From positions 1 through 64,000 of the forward strand of contig NW_026729203.1 in assembly GCF_030272615.1 (NCBI RefSeq): a DNA stretch of 64,000 nt. The letters are read 5' to 3'. The notes beneath the pieces were generated by a model. The model did no database searches and was not told the DNA's origin. It worked only from the letters and a program-made list of their open reading frames with translations. Positions 24,970 through 37,700 of this stretch are shown here, piece after piece (position 1 is the stretch's first letter; every line of letters starts with the position of its first letter). The stretch comes from Cryptomeria japonica (lineage: Eukaryota; Streptophyta; Pinopsida; Cupressales; Cupressaceae). The translations under genes were made by a program, and so were the position numbers.

Positions 24970-25740
24970 ACTCCCGATGAACTATGCTGCTGGGTCTTCT
25001 ACTGGGTAAGCTACAGGCACGCCCTCTCTTCTCTATGTTGGCGGGTGGTGCTGAAACAAGTGCTATTATTGGTGCTTCAATGGATGGACCTGGAACTAGG
25101 AACTCTGCGTATGCTACTGTCTCTGCTGCTGTTCTAGATGGTAGTGGATAAGCTGGATCCGGCTCTTGATATAGAACAGGATCTGGAACTGGGTCACCTG
25201 GGTCTATAGGTTCTGTTATAGGTGCTGGATCTCGTGCTGTTGGTGGAACCGTGCTAAGGGAAGCTACGGGATATGGCTTTGGAACTGCTACTGCTACTGG
25301 TGCTACAGCTGCTGTTGGATCAGATACTATATACGATGCTGTTGCTGCTGGTGCTACCCATGCTTCTCTTTCGACGGGTGCATCCCCAGAGGGCTGGATC
25401 AACAGCTTGATCAAGCACTGGATCAACGGGCTTTGCCTTTGCGATATAGGCTACCTCAGCTGCTGGTTGTGATGCTGCAAAAGGTGATGGATCTATAGAA
25501 AGGACTGGGTATCGATCAGGAACTGAAACTACTGGTTCTGCCTCTATCCCTGTCTCTGCTACTAGATATGCTGGCTATGGGTCTAGATCTCGAAAGTGAG
25601 AACCTGGATCACCAGAAGGTGGCTATGGGTATGGATCTCGCTATGGGACTGGTTCCCTTTAGAAGAGTAGGGCTGGATCAACCGGATCAAATGCGAGATA
25701 TGAAACTAGTGAAACAACCGGATCAACATCTATGTCTATA
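24970..25740 (-). repeat. Degenerate low-complexity array encoding a Pro/Ala/Tyr-rich frame
   Basis: Units like GGATCTGGAACTGGG, GCTACTGCTACTGGTGCTAC and CTGGATC recur on the plus strand. The minus strand has a 154-codon open frame (24962-25426) rich in Pro, Ala, Val, Asp and Tyr (for example PGDPVPDPVLYQEPDPAYP). The composition follows from the repeat, and no start context or family match supports a real protein. Confidence 0.6.
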
Positions 25741-26186
25741 ATTCCCCCCCACCACTACCCTTAGAATAGTAGGGGCCCCCATGCATGCACACCCGGCCCT
25801 TTATGAAATCACGGGGTGGTTCATCGGGATTTGAGGGAGCATGTTAGCGCTCGCCCTAGGGGTGGGTGGAGGCTGTGGGACTACAGGTTATGCGCATGAA
25901 GACCCCCTCTATAGATATGGGAGCGCACGAGGCCCCACTATTCTATGGACCGCTAACGGCTAGTCGAACTAACATATAAAGCCATTCCCGAAGCAGCTAT
26001 CTCCATCGAAGCCCTATGGATGATAAGGCTCGAAGGTATCTATAAGTCTCTCTATTATGGAATCTAGTTGTTTATCTATTATATACATAATATGCCTTAT
26101 CATCCATAGGGCCATGACTGCGAATCTATGAAAATCGGCTCTTCATCAAGTCGCTGGTTGACTTCAAGTCGCGAGAAGGGGATAGA

Positions 26187-26331
26187 GAGTAGTCATATTA
26201 TGTATGTAGTATGGCGAGATGGGGATAGGGATAAAGAGTAGTCATATTATGTATGTGATATGGATGAATGTTAGTCATATTAACGTAATATGGATGGATG
26301 GATGAATGTTAGTCATATTATGTGCGGGTTA
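26187..26331 (+). repeat. AGTCATATTATGTATGT imperfect tandem repeat
   Basis: GAGTAGTCATATTATGTATG occurs at 26187 and 26236. Shorter TTAGTCATATTA units follow at about 26271 and 26309, with a GGATGGATGGATGAATG run between. Confidence 0.85.
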
Positions 26332-26540
26332 CCACCGATCATTCACCCAAGTGGAAAACCGTATTCCCGTATTCAAGACCGTATTCCCGTATTCGATAAA
26401 GAAGTGGGTGTATTCAATTCAAGAAGATCCTTGCTCCATTTGGAAGACCATATTCGAGAAAGAAGTGCACCGTATCCGTGCCCTATCTATATCTGGGTGG
26501 TCCCTTTAGAATAGTAGGGCGTATTCGAGAAGGCATAGAT

Positions 26541-26622
26541 GTCGGCTCTATCTCTCTTGGGCCTATCGATCAGTCGGCTCTATCTCTCTTGGACCTATTG
26601 ATCAGTCGGCTCTATCTCTCTT
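26541..26622 (+). repeat. 32-bp tandem repeat, 2.5 copies
   Basis: Units beginning GTCGGCTCTATCTCTCTTGG start at 26541, 26573 and 26605. The first two are full length and differ at two positions. Confidence 0.93.
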
Positions 26623-27240
26623 CTTCGCTCCGATCTGGAAGCATAATGGTGTATTCAATATTCTACACCGATTCTTCAATCTGGAAGTGGTGACCGGCCT
26701 TTCTCTATCCGTGACGTGACCCCCATTAGAATAGTAGGGGTGGTGACCACTTACGGTTCATTTCAGGCCTAGGTGTTTGATAGTGGAGGATAGTGGTAGC
26801 TGGAGATAGTGGTCAATCCCTGAAATCAATCCTTTGGCGGGGGGTGGGGGTAGGGCCCTAGTAGCAGCAGTCAATCCTTGCCCATAGAATAGTAGGGGGC
26901 GGCGGTGATTACTGCATTCTGGCATTACTGCCGAACTCCTACCACGGTGGATTACTAGACATGTCTGGCATAACACCAATTGAGAGTTCCCCCCTACTAT
27001 TCTAAGGCGAAGCAGCATCATTGGCGACCTATTGATCGGTGTTTTTAATGGTAGGGATTCATACGCCAACCTCCCTTTAGAATAGTAGGGCTCTTTGTAA
27101 GCACCGCCTCTATAAAAAACAGAGATCGATTCGAGCACAACCTTCTATTCCCACCCTGCTTCCCCGGCCCCAACAATAGAATAGAGGGCCACCCACCCCC
27201 AGTCTGCTTTATCACGTATATAATATGAAGCACCCTATAT

Positions 27241-29040
27241 AGATAGAGATGGCGACCGGGCCCCTATCTTATGCTGTATATGGGGCACAATTCTCTCCCC
27301 GTATCCATAGTCTAGTCGGCACTCGACTGCCTATATATCTGGAGGGCGACTATCTATCTATAGTTATATGGTTGGGATGGGATATTGGGTGAGGTATATA
27401 GAGGGTGCCGACGGGACTAGTCATCGGTCGAGTGAGCGTATAAATGAAGTGTATATAGTCGGTGTCGGTTGAGTCCCTCGATCTATCTATCGATCGAGTG
27501 CCTGCCTATCTATCTGGAGGGCGAGGACCCCTATCTAAATCTAAATCTTTCTATGGGGTGGGGGCACTTCCACCTACAGCCCTATTGGAGGACAACTCTA
27601 TATCCGATCCGAAAGCCTATAAGTCTCTCTTCGGCCGGTGTTCTCAGTGGTGCCCCTATCTATATATGGGACCGGTGAGTGGTAAACCGCCATAGAGAAT
27701 ATAGGGCTCGGTGGTAGACCGGTGAGTGGTAGACCAGTGTTCGGAATCCCCTAATCTGCGTCCGTTTGGAATGCTGCCAGAATGCACTATGGTTTAGTTC
27801 AAAATAGGGGCGCCAGATTCTATACTACACATGCCTCCCAAAAGTTTCATACATGCCGAATAAACTATCTAAACCTCCCTAGGCCCTTAAGCAAAGTGAC
27901 CAAACTCGCATAGAATAGTAGGGGCCCTAATAAACCATCGATCAATTGATCATTTTTCTCGCAGACATGACTGCCCCCCCGTCCCTAACTGGTAGGACGC
28001 CTCCATCTATTCGGGGAGTCGCCTTACAAGTAGAAATACTTAGCATTGGTAGATTAACTTCCTGGTCTTCCTTCCTACTAGTATATAGACTAGAGAGTAG
28101 GACCGGTATATAGATTTCAGACTGGTCGCCCATAGGGCCGTAGGACGACTTAATGCTGGTAGGACGCCAACTGGTGTATGGATTAACAACTGGTAGGGCG
28201 CCTCACAACTGGTCTAGCGCCCATATCTAAATGAGATAGGGCCTCCAGATGGATATACCCCTTGGAAGAGGAGCCCCTATCTAATGTTCGGTCATACATA
28301 GAGGTCGAGGCCCTCATGCATCACGACACGACTATATGTGGAGATATAGGATGGAATCATAACTACTATCCATCCATAGATGAGAGATGGTGTGTGATCC
28401 CGTGTGTGCGAGCGATATTGAATGAAGAGAGTAGCGTACTGTAGGATGCATCTGCCCGCGAAAGATTAATTTATCCACTCCGACCTCGATGCGATGGAGG
28501 TGGTCGTGGCAATGTGAAAGCGGAAGTGGTCCTCTCCATAGACCATTCCTACCCCACCCCATGATGGAATGGAAGAAGTGGTAGAAAGTGGTAGTGTAAA
28601 AAAGTGGTCCTCTAATCGCTGTGATTGTGATGTGGGCTACATATCTAGTTGTCCGATCGTGAAACCGGACTAGACTATATACATACGCCGCCGTAAAGAG
28701 TATCTGCGGGACTGAGACAGTTGGATGCTCAGATCCAGCCAGAGTCAGTCGGGCCTCCCTATAGATCTATATGGATGGCTCTAGTGGGGAAGGATCAACT
28801 GGGTTTCGGTCACGCCAGCCATTCACAATCCCACCCAACCCCTATAGATGTTGATGTTAGGCCGGCTCTGCTCCAACCGAAGCTAGATCTGGCCAGCTCT
28901 ATCCCTTTCTCCCCCCGGGGGCATGTTACGTATAGAATCTGAACCCCCTACTATTCAACAACTATTCCCTCCCCCCGCCCCTACGATAATATACCTCCCG
29001 GGGGGCGGCTGGGGCCAGATTCTATACGTAATAGGCTCTA
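27241..29040. other. Spacer, moderately repeat-rich
   Basis: No gene recognised. CTATCTATCTGGAGGGCGA-like motifs recur (27330, 27505). CAACTGGTAGGGCGCC-type units recur at 27990-28220. An inverted pair of the 18-bp motif lies at 28922-29031. Confidence 0.45.
28922..29031. repeat. Inverted pair of 18-bp motifs around a GC-rich core
   Basis: CATGTTACGTATAGAATCTG (28922-28941) faces CAGATTCTATACGTAA (29012-29027). The shared arm is 16 bp (TTACGTATAGAATCTG and its complement). The core carries CCCCTACGATAATATACC and CCCGGGGGG. Confidence 0.8.
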
Positions 29041-31046
29041 AGAGAGACGAATCTAAGAGAGACGAATGATAGACGAATCCATCCGACGAATCGTCGAGGC
29101 GGAGAGACGAATCCATCCGACGAATCCATCCTTCTCGCATCCAAAGTTTTCTACTGTGCCCTTGTGAAGGAGCATGCTGATTGTGAAGGAGCATGCTTTC
29201 GAATTCCTTCCGACCTTCCCTCCGAACAATCCTTCGAAAAAGCTAGATTAGTTAGTTGAGGGAGAGCATCATAGTGAGGGAGAGCTAGCTGGAATTCTAG
29301 ATAACTACCGGGAACAATCTCACTACAGCCGGTGGTAAAGGATGGCACATTCTCGGTTAGGGGGTGTATCTCTTCCCATGCGAGGATTAGATGGATCGAA
29401 CTATAGTTACCGGTTCTACAGCCCTACAATTTCTAGGGGCTTGATCCAGTTGCTTTCCCAGCTCCTCGTTCCCTGCCTCCCCCAACCCCCATAGAATAGT
29501 AGGGAATTCGGGCTATAACGTCGAACCTGGGCTAGAACTCCCTGCTACGGGCTAGCCCCTACTATTCTATGGGCCTATCGGGGGGTCTCATTGGCTCAAC
29601 CTGCCTGCTCATTTCAACCTGCCTGCCTGCTCATTTCAACCTGGGGGTGTGGGAAGGGACCTGCTCATTGGCTCAATTCAACGCCCCATCCTTCACTCCC
29701 TGCTTACCTCCCTAACTAACCCGGAACTACCTCCCTGAGTTCCTTATTACTCGACCTATCCGATGGCTATAGATTGTCCTCAACGTCAACCTCTGAGAAC
29801 CCCCTACTCTTCTATAGGCGGTTTGGCTGTCCTATTGTCTACTCCCTCGGTCCTGTATTTGTGAAGGCTCCTACCGGTTCTGCGGGGGTCAAGTACTCCA
29901 GTGAGCCCAAGTCCAGTGAACCAACTCCTTAGAATAGTAGGGGGTGGATGGATGCAAAGAAAGAAAGTTGTCCAGGTGAACAGGGCAGATGGAAGTTCAG
30001 GATGCCCAACCGTGCATGCATGCAGGGGTGAAGGACGAGAATAATCCTACCTTTTTGTTCTCTGGGCTTGCATTTGGAACCTCGTTATTGACATGGGCAG
30101 GAAGGAGGCTCAGATAAAACAATCTACCGGGATCGCACTACCGGGCTTCAAATCAATACTTCCGAAACGCCAGATAGTTGAGCATGCTTTTATTTTCTTT
30201 CTTGCTCCGGATGGATAGATTGAACAGTTGCCTTCCCACCCCCCCTCCTCAGTCCTCAACGGCATCTAGCTCCTTCCTCCCGGTCCTGTATTTTGAGTTA
30301 AGGTACAGCGTGCCCGCTCTGAAGCTGAGATAGGAAGTTCTTGGGCTTGGGCCTCCCCTCTGCTGGACCTGCCTCCCTCCCTCGGATTAGTTGAATAGGA
30401 TGGGATGGACACTCCAATCACTATCTAGGTTAGGGGGAAATAAGTAGTTTAGAAATGGCTAGAACGGGCAACTCTAGTGTGGCCATCTGGGACTATAGCT
30501 AGTGAGGGTTATGGGAAGGTTATTCCGAGGAGCAGCAACTATCGTTTCTCGATCCGACCAAACTCTATTGGCCGTGTTGCCCCACCCGAAGATACGGAAA
30601 GAATACTTTATCGCCATGACTCTCCCTCTTTGTTGCTCTCGGGTCCCTTTCACACCTTCGTTCCTCGGGCAGTGCTCCAGAAGAGCTTGTATTTCTCATT
30701 CACTTTCCGCTTTTCTTCCGCCCGGGTTTCAATTCCAATTCGAGTCTGGTCGATAGTCCCCTACTATTCTATGGGCAAATCTGTATTGGTGGCGGCAGCT
30801 CTATGCTGTTGCCGCTTCTAATTGATCGGATCAAGGATCTCCGCAGGAGTAAAGTGGAAGAATATGAAGCAATCTCGGGGGCTGACTTCGAGATGATTGT
30901 GACTCAACTCCAGCATTCTTCGTTCCGGTTTCATGCGATGACTCGACTTCTCATTCCTAAACACAAGCCCTTCCTGCTGATTGAACCGGAGCTAGCCTCC
31001 CTCCCCTTTTTGAGAATAGTAGGCATAGAATTGTAGGGAACAACAA

Positions 31047-31076
31047 CTATCTATCTATCTATCTATCTATCTAGAT
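31047..31076 (+). repeat. (CTAT)n microsatellite
   Basis: About seven CTAT units. A second tract lies at 61252-61285. Confidence 0.95.
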
Positions 31077-31700
31077 AGAATAGTTCTAGAATTCTCCCGG
31101 TCGTGTACGGAGCGATCCCCTCTATGAACCGCATTGGCCCCACCCAACAGGCGGGGGTGGGGACGGGTACCTACATGGATTGGGACCATTACCTTGCATA
31201 ACCGTGCGCAGATCCATTTCCAGATCCCATAACTCCCTTAGAATAGTAGGGCTTATTCCCACCGGATCAGCTGCAACTGAAGCTGTTGGTAGTGCTTGTA
31301 CCGTTCTCTATTTGAATTGGGTGGGAGGGGATAGTATAGTTCCGGGAACGGGTGGGTGGGCCCCGCCCTATTCTATGGCCCGGGGGCATGTTACGTATAG
31401 AATCTGGGTGCCCTATTATTCTATTATTCCCATACAATTCTCTGTGGTAAAGTTCCGGTGCAGTGGGAGGCCCCTACAATTCTATGTGGTCTAGTTCCGG
31501 AACTACTAACTCCCACCCAACCCCTACTATTCTAAGGCCCCTACTACTACTATTCTAAATAATAGAAAGGGCCCAGGGTACCTCAGCAAGCAACCGCCGG
31601 TTGGTCATCTCAACCAATAGGAGCCCTATTCTATTATAGAATCTATTCTATTATAGAATCTATGAGATTATTCGTGGCTTCTGGAATATTGAGTTGGGGA

Positions 31701-31815
31701 CTCATGAATGGAGGATAATTTGGGGGGGTATGCCGCCTCATGAATGGATGGGGGTACGCATTGCACCCGGTATGCCTCATGAATGGATGGGGGTATGCCG
31801 CCTCATGAATGGATA
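31701..31815 (+). repeat. CTCATGAATGGA irregular tandem repeat
   Basis: Four copies of CTCATGAATGGA, three of them preceded by TATGCC or CCGC and two followed by TGGGGGTA. Confidence 0.85.
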
Positions 31816-32624
31816 ATTGGCACTGCAACCGGCCTCCTTTTGAAATAATAGGAAGCGTTAAGCTGGCTCACCCGTTAGGAGGAGGAAGCGAGCTGATTCA
31901 CCCGTTATTATTACACGTCGCTTGGAGTAGTGGTGAAGCGGAATAGTTCGGCGTTGAATTGGCCATACATGAATAGGCACCACATTACTATCTATCTATG
32001 GACAGCGGCTTATAGACAGCAGCGGGAGTGCACTATACTATGCCCAATTTGCTCACCTTGGCCCAAGGGGGAAGACCTATTGATGGTTGAGAACTACCGA
32101 TCTATAGGATCTATCAATGTTAGCCCCATCAATGCCGGGAGATGAACGCCTATTGATCTAGGGGCCTATAAAGAATGATACAGACTAGTGAATCTGGTTG
32201 GGTGGCCCGGATTTCCGAATCCCTGGAGAGATAGATAGAGAGAGAGGGATAGAATATAGTTCCGTTAGCCGGCCTCTACTGCTTGCTATTCGGAGAAGTT
32301 AAATGATGCGACAAACAACTATTCGTTTGGCCCTTCCTTTATTTATGTATAGTTGGTTCCCAAGATCAGAATCTAGCTTGAAATGTTGCATTACTTGTAC
32401 TAAAGGTGGGTGTGATGCCCAAGCTTAAGTGGTTGAAGCAAATTTGTGCCAATGATTGGCGTGTGGCCCTATGATAAGTTGTTGGGTGAGATGCCTAGGA
32501 TCTTCCAGTGATTGGAAGGTTTCTATTGACCTGATATAGGTGATCTTAACTTGGGATAGGTTGCAGATCTGATTTATTTTGAGGTTGATTTGTTTGTTCA
32601 AGTGTGCTTTGAGGGTTTGCAACA

Positions 32625-33440
32625 ATGGCCAGTTTCAGTGTTCGAGAGTTTCACATGTTGGAGGGCGCTACCAACTTTGTAATGTGGAAGTGCAGGTTGC
32701 AGGATCTCTTGGAGGAAGTTGAACTGTGGTATATTGTGGATAAGGGGCTCACACCTCCCACTAATCCCAAGTTAGCAAAACATACTAAGAAGTCGGAGTG
32801 AAGCATATCGTCCTTTATTTGGTGAAGGATAACTTGATCCCTCATATTACAGAGAAGAATACGACGAAGGATATTTATGATGCTTTGGTCATTTTGTATG
32901 AGAGTGTGAATTATATCGCATAATGCTTTTGCCCTACTATTCTATGGGCTAGCTCTCTGGTACATGCGTGAGCAATATTGATACTGTGCGAGCTATCTGG
33001 TGAAGATCATTGAGTTGATAAATTGGCTCGTAGCCATAGGAGATTAGGTGGATGAGGGTGAACTAGCTTATATGATTATGAATGGGTTTCATTAATCTTG
33101 GGGCATGTTTGTGTTACGTGTATGTGCTCGTGATAAGTTGCCCACTTTTGAAAAACTGTGGGATGACTTTGTCCAAGAGGAGACAAGGTTGGAGATAGTA
33201 GCAGCTAGAAATGAGGAGGTTCAAAACGGATGAAGAAGGGCGGAAAGAAGGAAGACTTAGTCTCTTTGGACCATGGGAAGAAAGATCTGAGCCATGTGAA
33301 GTGTTTTGTGTGCCACAAGTTTGGTCACTATGCCTCTTAGTGTCCTGCGAAGAAGGGAAGGGTAAGCAGTAGCAACAAGAACAAAAGCGGAAGTGCAGGA
33401 GCTTTTCGAGGAGCAAATGAGCTTGCATCTAGATTGGATA
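32625..33440 (+). pseudogene. gag: copia gag (UBN2 type) pseudogene with zinc knuckle
   Basis: From the ATG the frame reads MASFSVREFHMLEGATNFVM and continues WKCRLQDLLEEVELW, typical of copia gag N-termini. It then runs LIPHITEKNTTKDIYDALV and, in a shifted frame after 32950, YLVKIIEL, VDEGELAYMIMNGF and WDDFVQEETRLEIVAARNEE. At 33302-33343 there is a CX2CX4HX4C zinc knuckle (CFVC..H..C), with TAG one codon before the last Cys. Several stops and at least two frame changes make it inactive. A 19-bp hairpin repeat (32931-32949) sits in the middle, where a few codons appear to be missing. Confidence 0.88.
32931..32949 (+). repeat. Hairpin repeat inserted in copia gag
   Basis: GCCC-TACTATTCTAT-GGGC sits between the gag segments ending ESVNYIA and resuming near YLVKIIEL. 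It is a typical copy of the window's commonest repeat, inside DNA that otherwise lacks these motifs. Confidence 0.88.
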
Positions 33441-33478
33441 CAACCTTCTCCATGGTGTTGTGCCTTTCCACTAACACA

Positions 33479-35149
33479 ATAGTAGGGCGGGTAGATTAAT
33501 TCCAACTTTCCTACGTAGGGCTTCCTCCCACTTCTCTCTCCTCTTCCCACCCCAACTAGGGAAGGAAGTTGGGCGGGTAGGGGAAGGACGGAAGGGAGAG
33601 CTATCCGGGGGTAGGGGGTGGGCATGTGTAGTATAGAATCGAGATGCTTTGGGAGGGAACGGGGAGGGCTGCACCGAGATGGCCCCCTAGAATTTCTAGC
33701 TGGTTGCCCCCTCCTCCTGCCCGCTTATGTATTGAATGTTCAATCGAGATAGCAACTCAGAAGACGTTGAATAGTAGGGCCTTTATCTCTATACGTCACA
33801 TGGGTGGGTGGGCCCCTACTATTCTATGGCCCCCGTATGGCAGTTGGAACTCAATCTCGATCTCCAATTATGGAGTTGGAACCCGCAACAGGAATAGTTG
33901 AGGGATAGTTATTATGGAGTTCCCATCCTTGCAGAACCGTGCCCTACGCGGGTAGCTTTCCCTGCCCCAGGATGGAGGAACTAATCAACTACTCCTACCG
34001 AGCCGAGGGTGAAGGATGGAGCCCTACTATTCGCCCCTACAATTCTATGGCGGATAGTAGAATTCTCCGAGACTGAGGTTAGCTCGCATGGGCCTTTCTA
34101 ATAAACTACTTTCTTCCGGTCCCTTACCCCCAACAATGCTGAAGGATGGGCTATGATTCCCTGGGCCGAGAATAGATAGTTGGCACCCCCGGATGGAAAT
34201 AGATTCTATACTGAACTCGATGTAAGTCGTTGATTTTCTACTTCACTCCTTTCCGCCCCCCTATTCTCCCTCCTCCCCCTCTGGTGCCGTCGAGAGGCGC
34301 TTGCCCCCTCCAGTTAACTCGAAGCACTAGCTCCGTTGATGGAGCGACCCCTGGCCCCCCCTGCATGGAGGTAGATTATTGTAGGCGTTTGCCTCGACCA
34401 ACTATCTCTTCCCACCCACCCTTATTCTAGCAGGCTGATTAATTAACCCTATAGTTTCTTTGGCTGCTCGATATCGATGTGCCGAATTCTATAGAGGGGG
34501 GGGCGGGGTGGGCCCCTGGGTTGGGTTGGGGATTCTAGTGGTGGGTGGGAGAACCTACTATTATATGCGGGGCCCCCTATCAATTCTATGGGGCAACCTC
34601 TAGCAGGCTAATGCCATTAAGGCTACCCCTACCCCCTACCCCCGATGCCTAAGTGGGCATGTTACGTATAGAATCTTGCCCCAGCCGTAGGGGCTAAAAA
34701 CAACTATGAGTTATCCGTGATCCCCCTACCATTCTAGCCGGCGCAACAATAATAGAATAGTAGGGGCTTTCCAATCGTGCCTATAGATAGTAGGGGGCGG
34801 GGGCATGTTACGTCTAGAATCGATAAGAATCTCAAAAGGGGGCAATTCATAGTAGGGGCCCCGCCCCAATAGAATACCGGCCCGGTATCTCGCCCTGGGG
34901 GCCATAGAAAACTAAACCATATTAGCAACCGGCAACCGGGGGCCACCCACGGCAATTAATCAGTGCCCGTTTCTATAGTTTTCTATGGATAAGCTTGCTA
35001 GCCCTTTAGAATAGTAGGGGCCCTTAGAATAGTAGGGATTGACTGATTCATTAAGCCCCTACCATTCTATAGGTAGTCGGTATATAGTAGTAAAGTAAAC
35101 ACCCGTTCCTATTGTCCTAAATTCCCGCCCTAAAACTGCCAGGTAGTTG
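33479..35149. other. Repeat-rich spacer
   Basis: No gene seen. It has hairpin copies near 33817, 34030 and 34755 and a tandem pair at 35001-35037; 18-bp motifs at 34658 and (variant) 34804; and TTATTCTAGCAGGCTGATTA at 34422. Confidence 0.55.
35001..35037 (-). repeat. Tandem pair of TAGAATAGTAGGG hairpins
   Basis: GCCCTTTAGAATAGTAGGG is immediately followed by GCCCTTAGAATAGTAGGG; the shared G/C positions overlap. Confidence 0.9.
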
Positions 35150-35640
35150 AGATAGATTGGTTTCGGATCCAGATATGGAACTGGAATGGGCTATGCCTTC
35201 ACCCATGCCACTGGCCCAACAAGCATTTGTATCTGGGTCTGTGAATGGAAAAGGAATAGGCTCTGACTCCGGTCACGGACCTGAATTAGGAATAGGCTTT
35301 GGATCCATAGGCCCTGGATATTCTATCGGTTACTCTGGAATAAGCTCTTCAATGATTTATGGTTCGACCCAGGCAGGCAACCGGATCTAGATCCAGAGGC
35401 TATGGTTTTCCAATGAAGTCTTCCTCTACCTCTGATATCTCTATCGCGGCTTCCCTCCCGTCTCTAGAGCCAGCATCCGTTGCTTAAGTCAATCCAGTAG
35501 CCTTTATGAGCAGCTGTAGCTTTATCAGTTGTACCTATTTATGATGATCTAGAAGCGACAGAGAGAGCAGCAGAGCAAGCGGATACCCAGTAACGGAGCC
35601 AGCGGACCGGCCATCATAGGACCCAACTCCACTTAGAAGT
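35150..35640. repeat. Degenerate low-complexity array (GGATCC/TCTGGATC units)
   Basis: Short units such as GGATCCAGATATGGAACTGG, CTCTGACTCCGGTC and GGATCTAGATCCAGAGGC recur irregularly. The texture equals the 24.97-25.74 kb array. A 77-codon Gly/Ser-rich frame exists on the plus strand but is a by-product of the repeat. Confidence 0.55.
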
Positions 35641-37700
35641 AGGTAGGTAGGCCCTGCAGAGGCATATCTGGTTCCATCAAAGGCTGCCGCCGTATTAGGC
35701 ACCAATCAACGGCATCTACCAACTCTAGTTCCCAACTAGAGTTCTTAATTAATCAGTTCATTAGTTTTTACCTCCCGGGCCCCGGGGGCCTCAGTAAATA
35801 ACTATACCCCCCCCTCCCCCTACCCCTACGGGGAAGGGAAGGCCCTACGGGGCCCTACAACTACATAACCCTCCGGGGGGCGCGGGGTGACGGGGGGCTA
35901 GAGTAACTGAAAAAGACTGCTGCTAAAATAGTTGTTCTAGAATCGCCCATAGGGGCCCTACCATAAAATGTCGAGGGGCGGCTTTCAACTAGAGTCCCTC
36001 CCACCCGGGAATAGTTATGGTGGGCGGGAAGCCCTTTATTTCATTGTTGTTCGACAAGTCGAGTCCTCCCGGCCGCTGCATCTCCTAACTCCGACCTCAG
36101 CTCTTCTTCGCAATATAGGTTGCGGTAGGGCGATTGATTGCCATTTCCGGTTCATCGGCAATATAGGTGGTAAGGTAGGGCTCCCAACTGATAGGACTGA
36201 AGCCAGCGGCAGGTCGCCCATAAATATTAGAAGGAAGGAAGGCAGGATGATGATTGGATGCAGCAGAAGGAGTGGAACCGATAGCGACCCCTGCTTTAGA
36301 ATAGTAGGGCACATCCAAATCAATAAGCGGCAAGTCAGTCCCATCGGTCGGCCCTACTATTCTATGGGGCGGAGGCAGTCTTAACACATTTAGGGTTTGG
36401 TCACCGAATAATATGCTCCCCACATCCATCGTTAAAGCCGGATCCAAGCGGCCATAGTAGGGCCCAACCCTCCCCGGGAATTCTAGTTGCCGACCTCCCA
36501 CCCTGCAGGAAGGGCTTCAGGGTGGTATAGTTGCAATTGATATTCTTCTATACGTAATATGAAACATGACGAGATGGATTCAAATAAATTGGTCCACCCG
36601 TAGGGCCTCCCACCCGTACTACTATAGTTCCCCCCCCACCCTATCATAGATCTGTCCTCAAGCACACCCGGAACGGCTATCCACCCACATGAACTGCAGG
36701 GGGGCAATAGGAGCCAGGGTTCACCCCGGCAACGGCTAATTGGCAGGGCGACGCCAGGGCGAGATCGATTCTTGACGACAAATAAAGGAGGATAAATTAT
36801 AGCCATCTCGTGCCAGTGCCGCCTAGAAAATAATGGGCTGCCCATTACCCTTCAAATAGTAGGGGTAGGGGTTCAGATTACGGTATAACCTTAGAATAGT
36901 AGGGGCTCTTATCGGCCCGTAGGGGCTCTTCGTAGAAATTCTCTTTTGTTGATGAGGAAGGAGAAGAACCTGGCAAGTTGAGCAAGTCGGGCTAAGTCTT
37001 AAGACATCTGGGAGAGGAGTTGTAAAAAGCATATGATTGGATCGGTTCGGTTGCGAACAAGTGGGAAACAGAAACTCGGGCGGAACCTGGATGGAAGAAT
37101 GGTTGTCTGCATTGGAGAGGGAATCGCCTGAATCATAGTTAGTTGCTGGGCCAACTCCAATGCCAATTGATCCAGTCACTTGTGTCCAAAAGCCTGAACC
37201 AGATGCCCGGTGACTGCTCCCTAAAGAAACGATAGGCGAGCTTAGCTGCTAAACTCACTTCTCTCGAGAAGAAGTGGGGAAGGAGTCGACCTTCAATGTG
37301 CCGCTGTAGCGATAGGGGATTGCTTCTTTCTTTTCGTCTTGAAAGCACTCGACCTGTAAGCTTCCATACGAATAGTAGGGGCCCGGTACTTTCTCCGTCC
37401 GTTAATACTACTATAAGATCACGACCCATATCTCAGATATTATCCCAGGGGAGGCACCCTTTTCTCAGCAGTCATTTAGTTCGGGTTGGGAGATCAGGTT
37501 CCATTGTACCCACTACGACGAGATCTGTTCAAGCTAACTCTGTGCATCCGAAGGCAGGCCGGCCTTGAAACATCAGCCCCATTAGAATTGTAGGGCCTCT
37601 GATCCTCTCCTCTCCACCCCATTCATTAATACTACTAGAAGATACAGGTATCCGCCCCTCGGTCGAGGTCTAGCCAACCAAGTGGCAAACATCCATCGAT
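35641..37700. other. Repeat-rich spacer
   Basis: No gene recognised. A perfect inverted repeat lies at 35721-35743. Hairpins lie near 36295, 36352, 36855 and 36890. The CCTAAAGAAACGATAGGC variant is at 37220. GCTTCAGG, a Bpu10I-type site, is at 36514. Confidence 0.5.
35721..35743. repeat. Perfect inverted repeat
   Basis: AACTCTAGTT-CCC-AACTAGAGTT: 10-bp arms with a 3-base spacer, followed by the AATTAATCAG tail related to the TAGCAGGCT family. Confidence 0.9.

Larger units (their letters stand above)
25741..27240. other. Spacer with ATTATGTATG and CTCTATCTCTCTTGG tandem units
   Basis: No gene seen. Hairpin copies lie near 25762, 26505, 26725, 26885, 26995 and 27076. Two local tandem arrays are listed separately. 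Confidence 0.5.
29041..32399. other. Repeat-rich spacer
   Basis: No gene recognised. It contains GAGACGAATC-type units at 29041-29130, AACCTGCCTGC units near 29600-29645, hairpins near 29490, 29555, 29930, 30757, 31235, 31525 and 31550, an 18-bp motif at 31387, a CTAT microsatellite at 31047-31076, and CTCATGAATGGATGGGGGTA units at 31701-31815. Open frames at 30477-31036 show no family signature. Confidence 0.5.
32400..33478 (+). mobile_element. Ty1/copia retrotransposon fragment (leader + gag)
   Basis: The segment is AT-richer than its surroundings and lacks their dispersed repeats, apart from one inserted hairpin. About 225 bases of leader or LTR-like sequence precede a gag reading frame starting at 32625. 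The fragment ends near 33478, where the mitochondrial-type repeat AATAGTAGGGC resumes, before any protease, integrase or reverse transcriptase. No LTR pair or target duplication is visible. The source was probably the nuclear genome, as for many copia pieces in seed-plant mitochondrial DNA. Confidence 0.8.
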
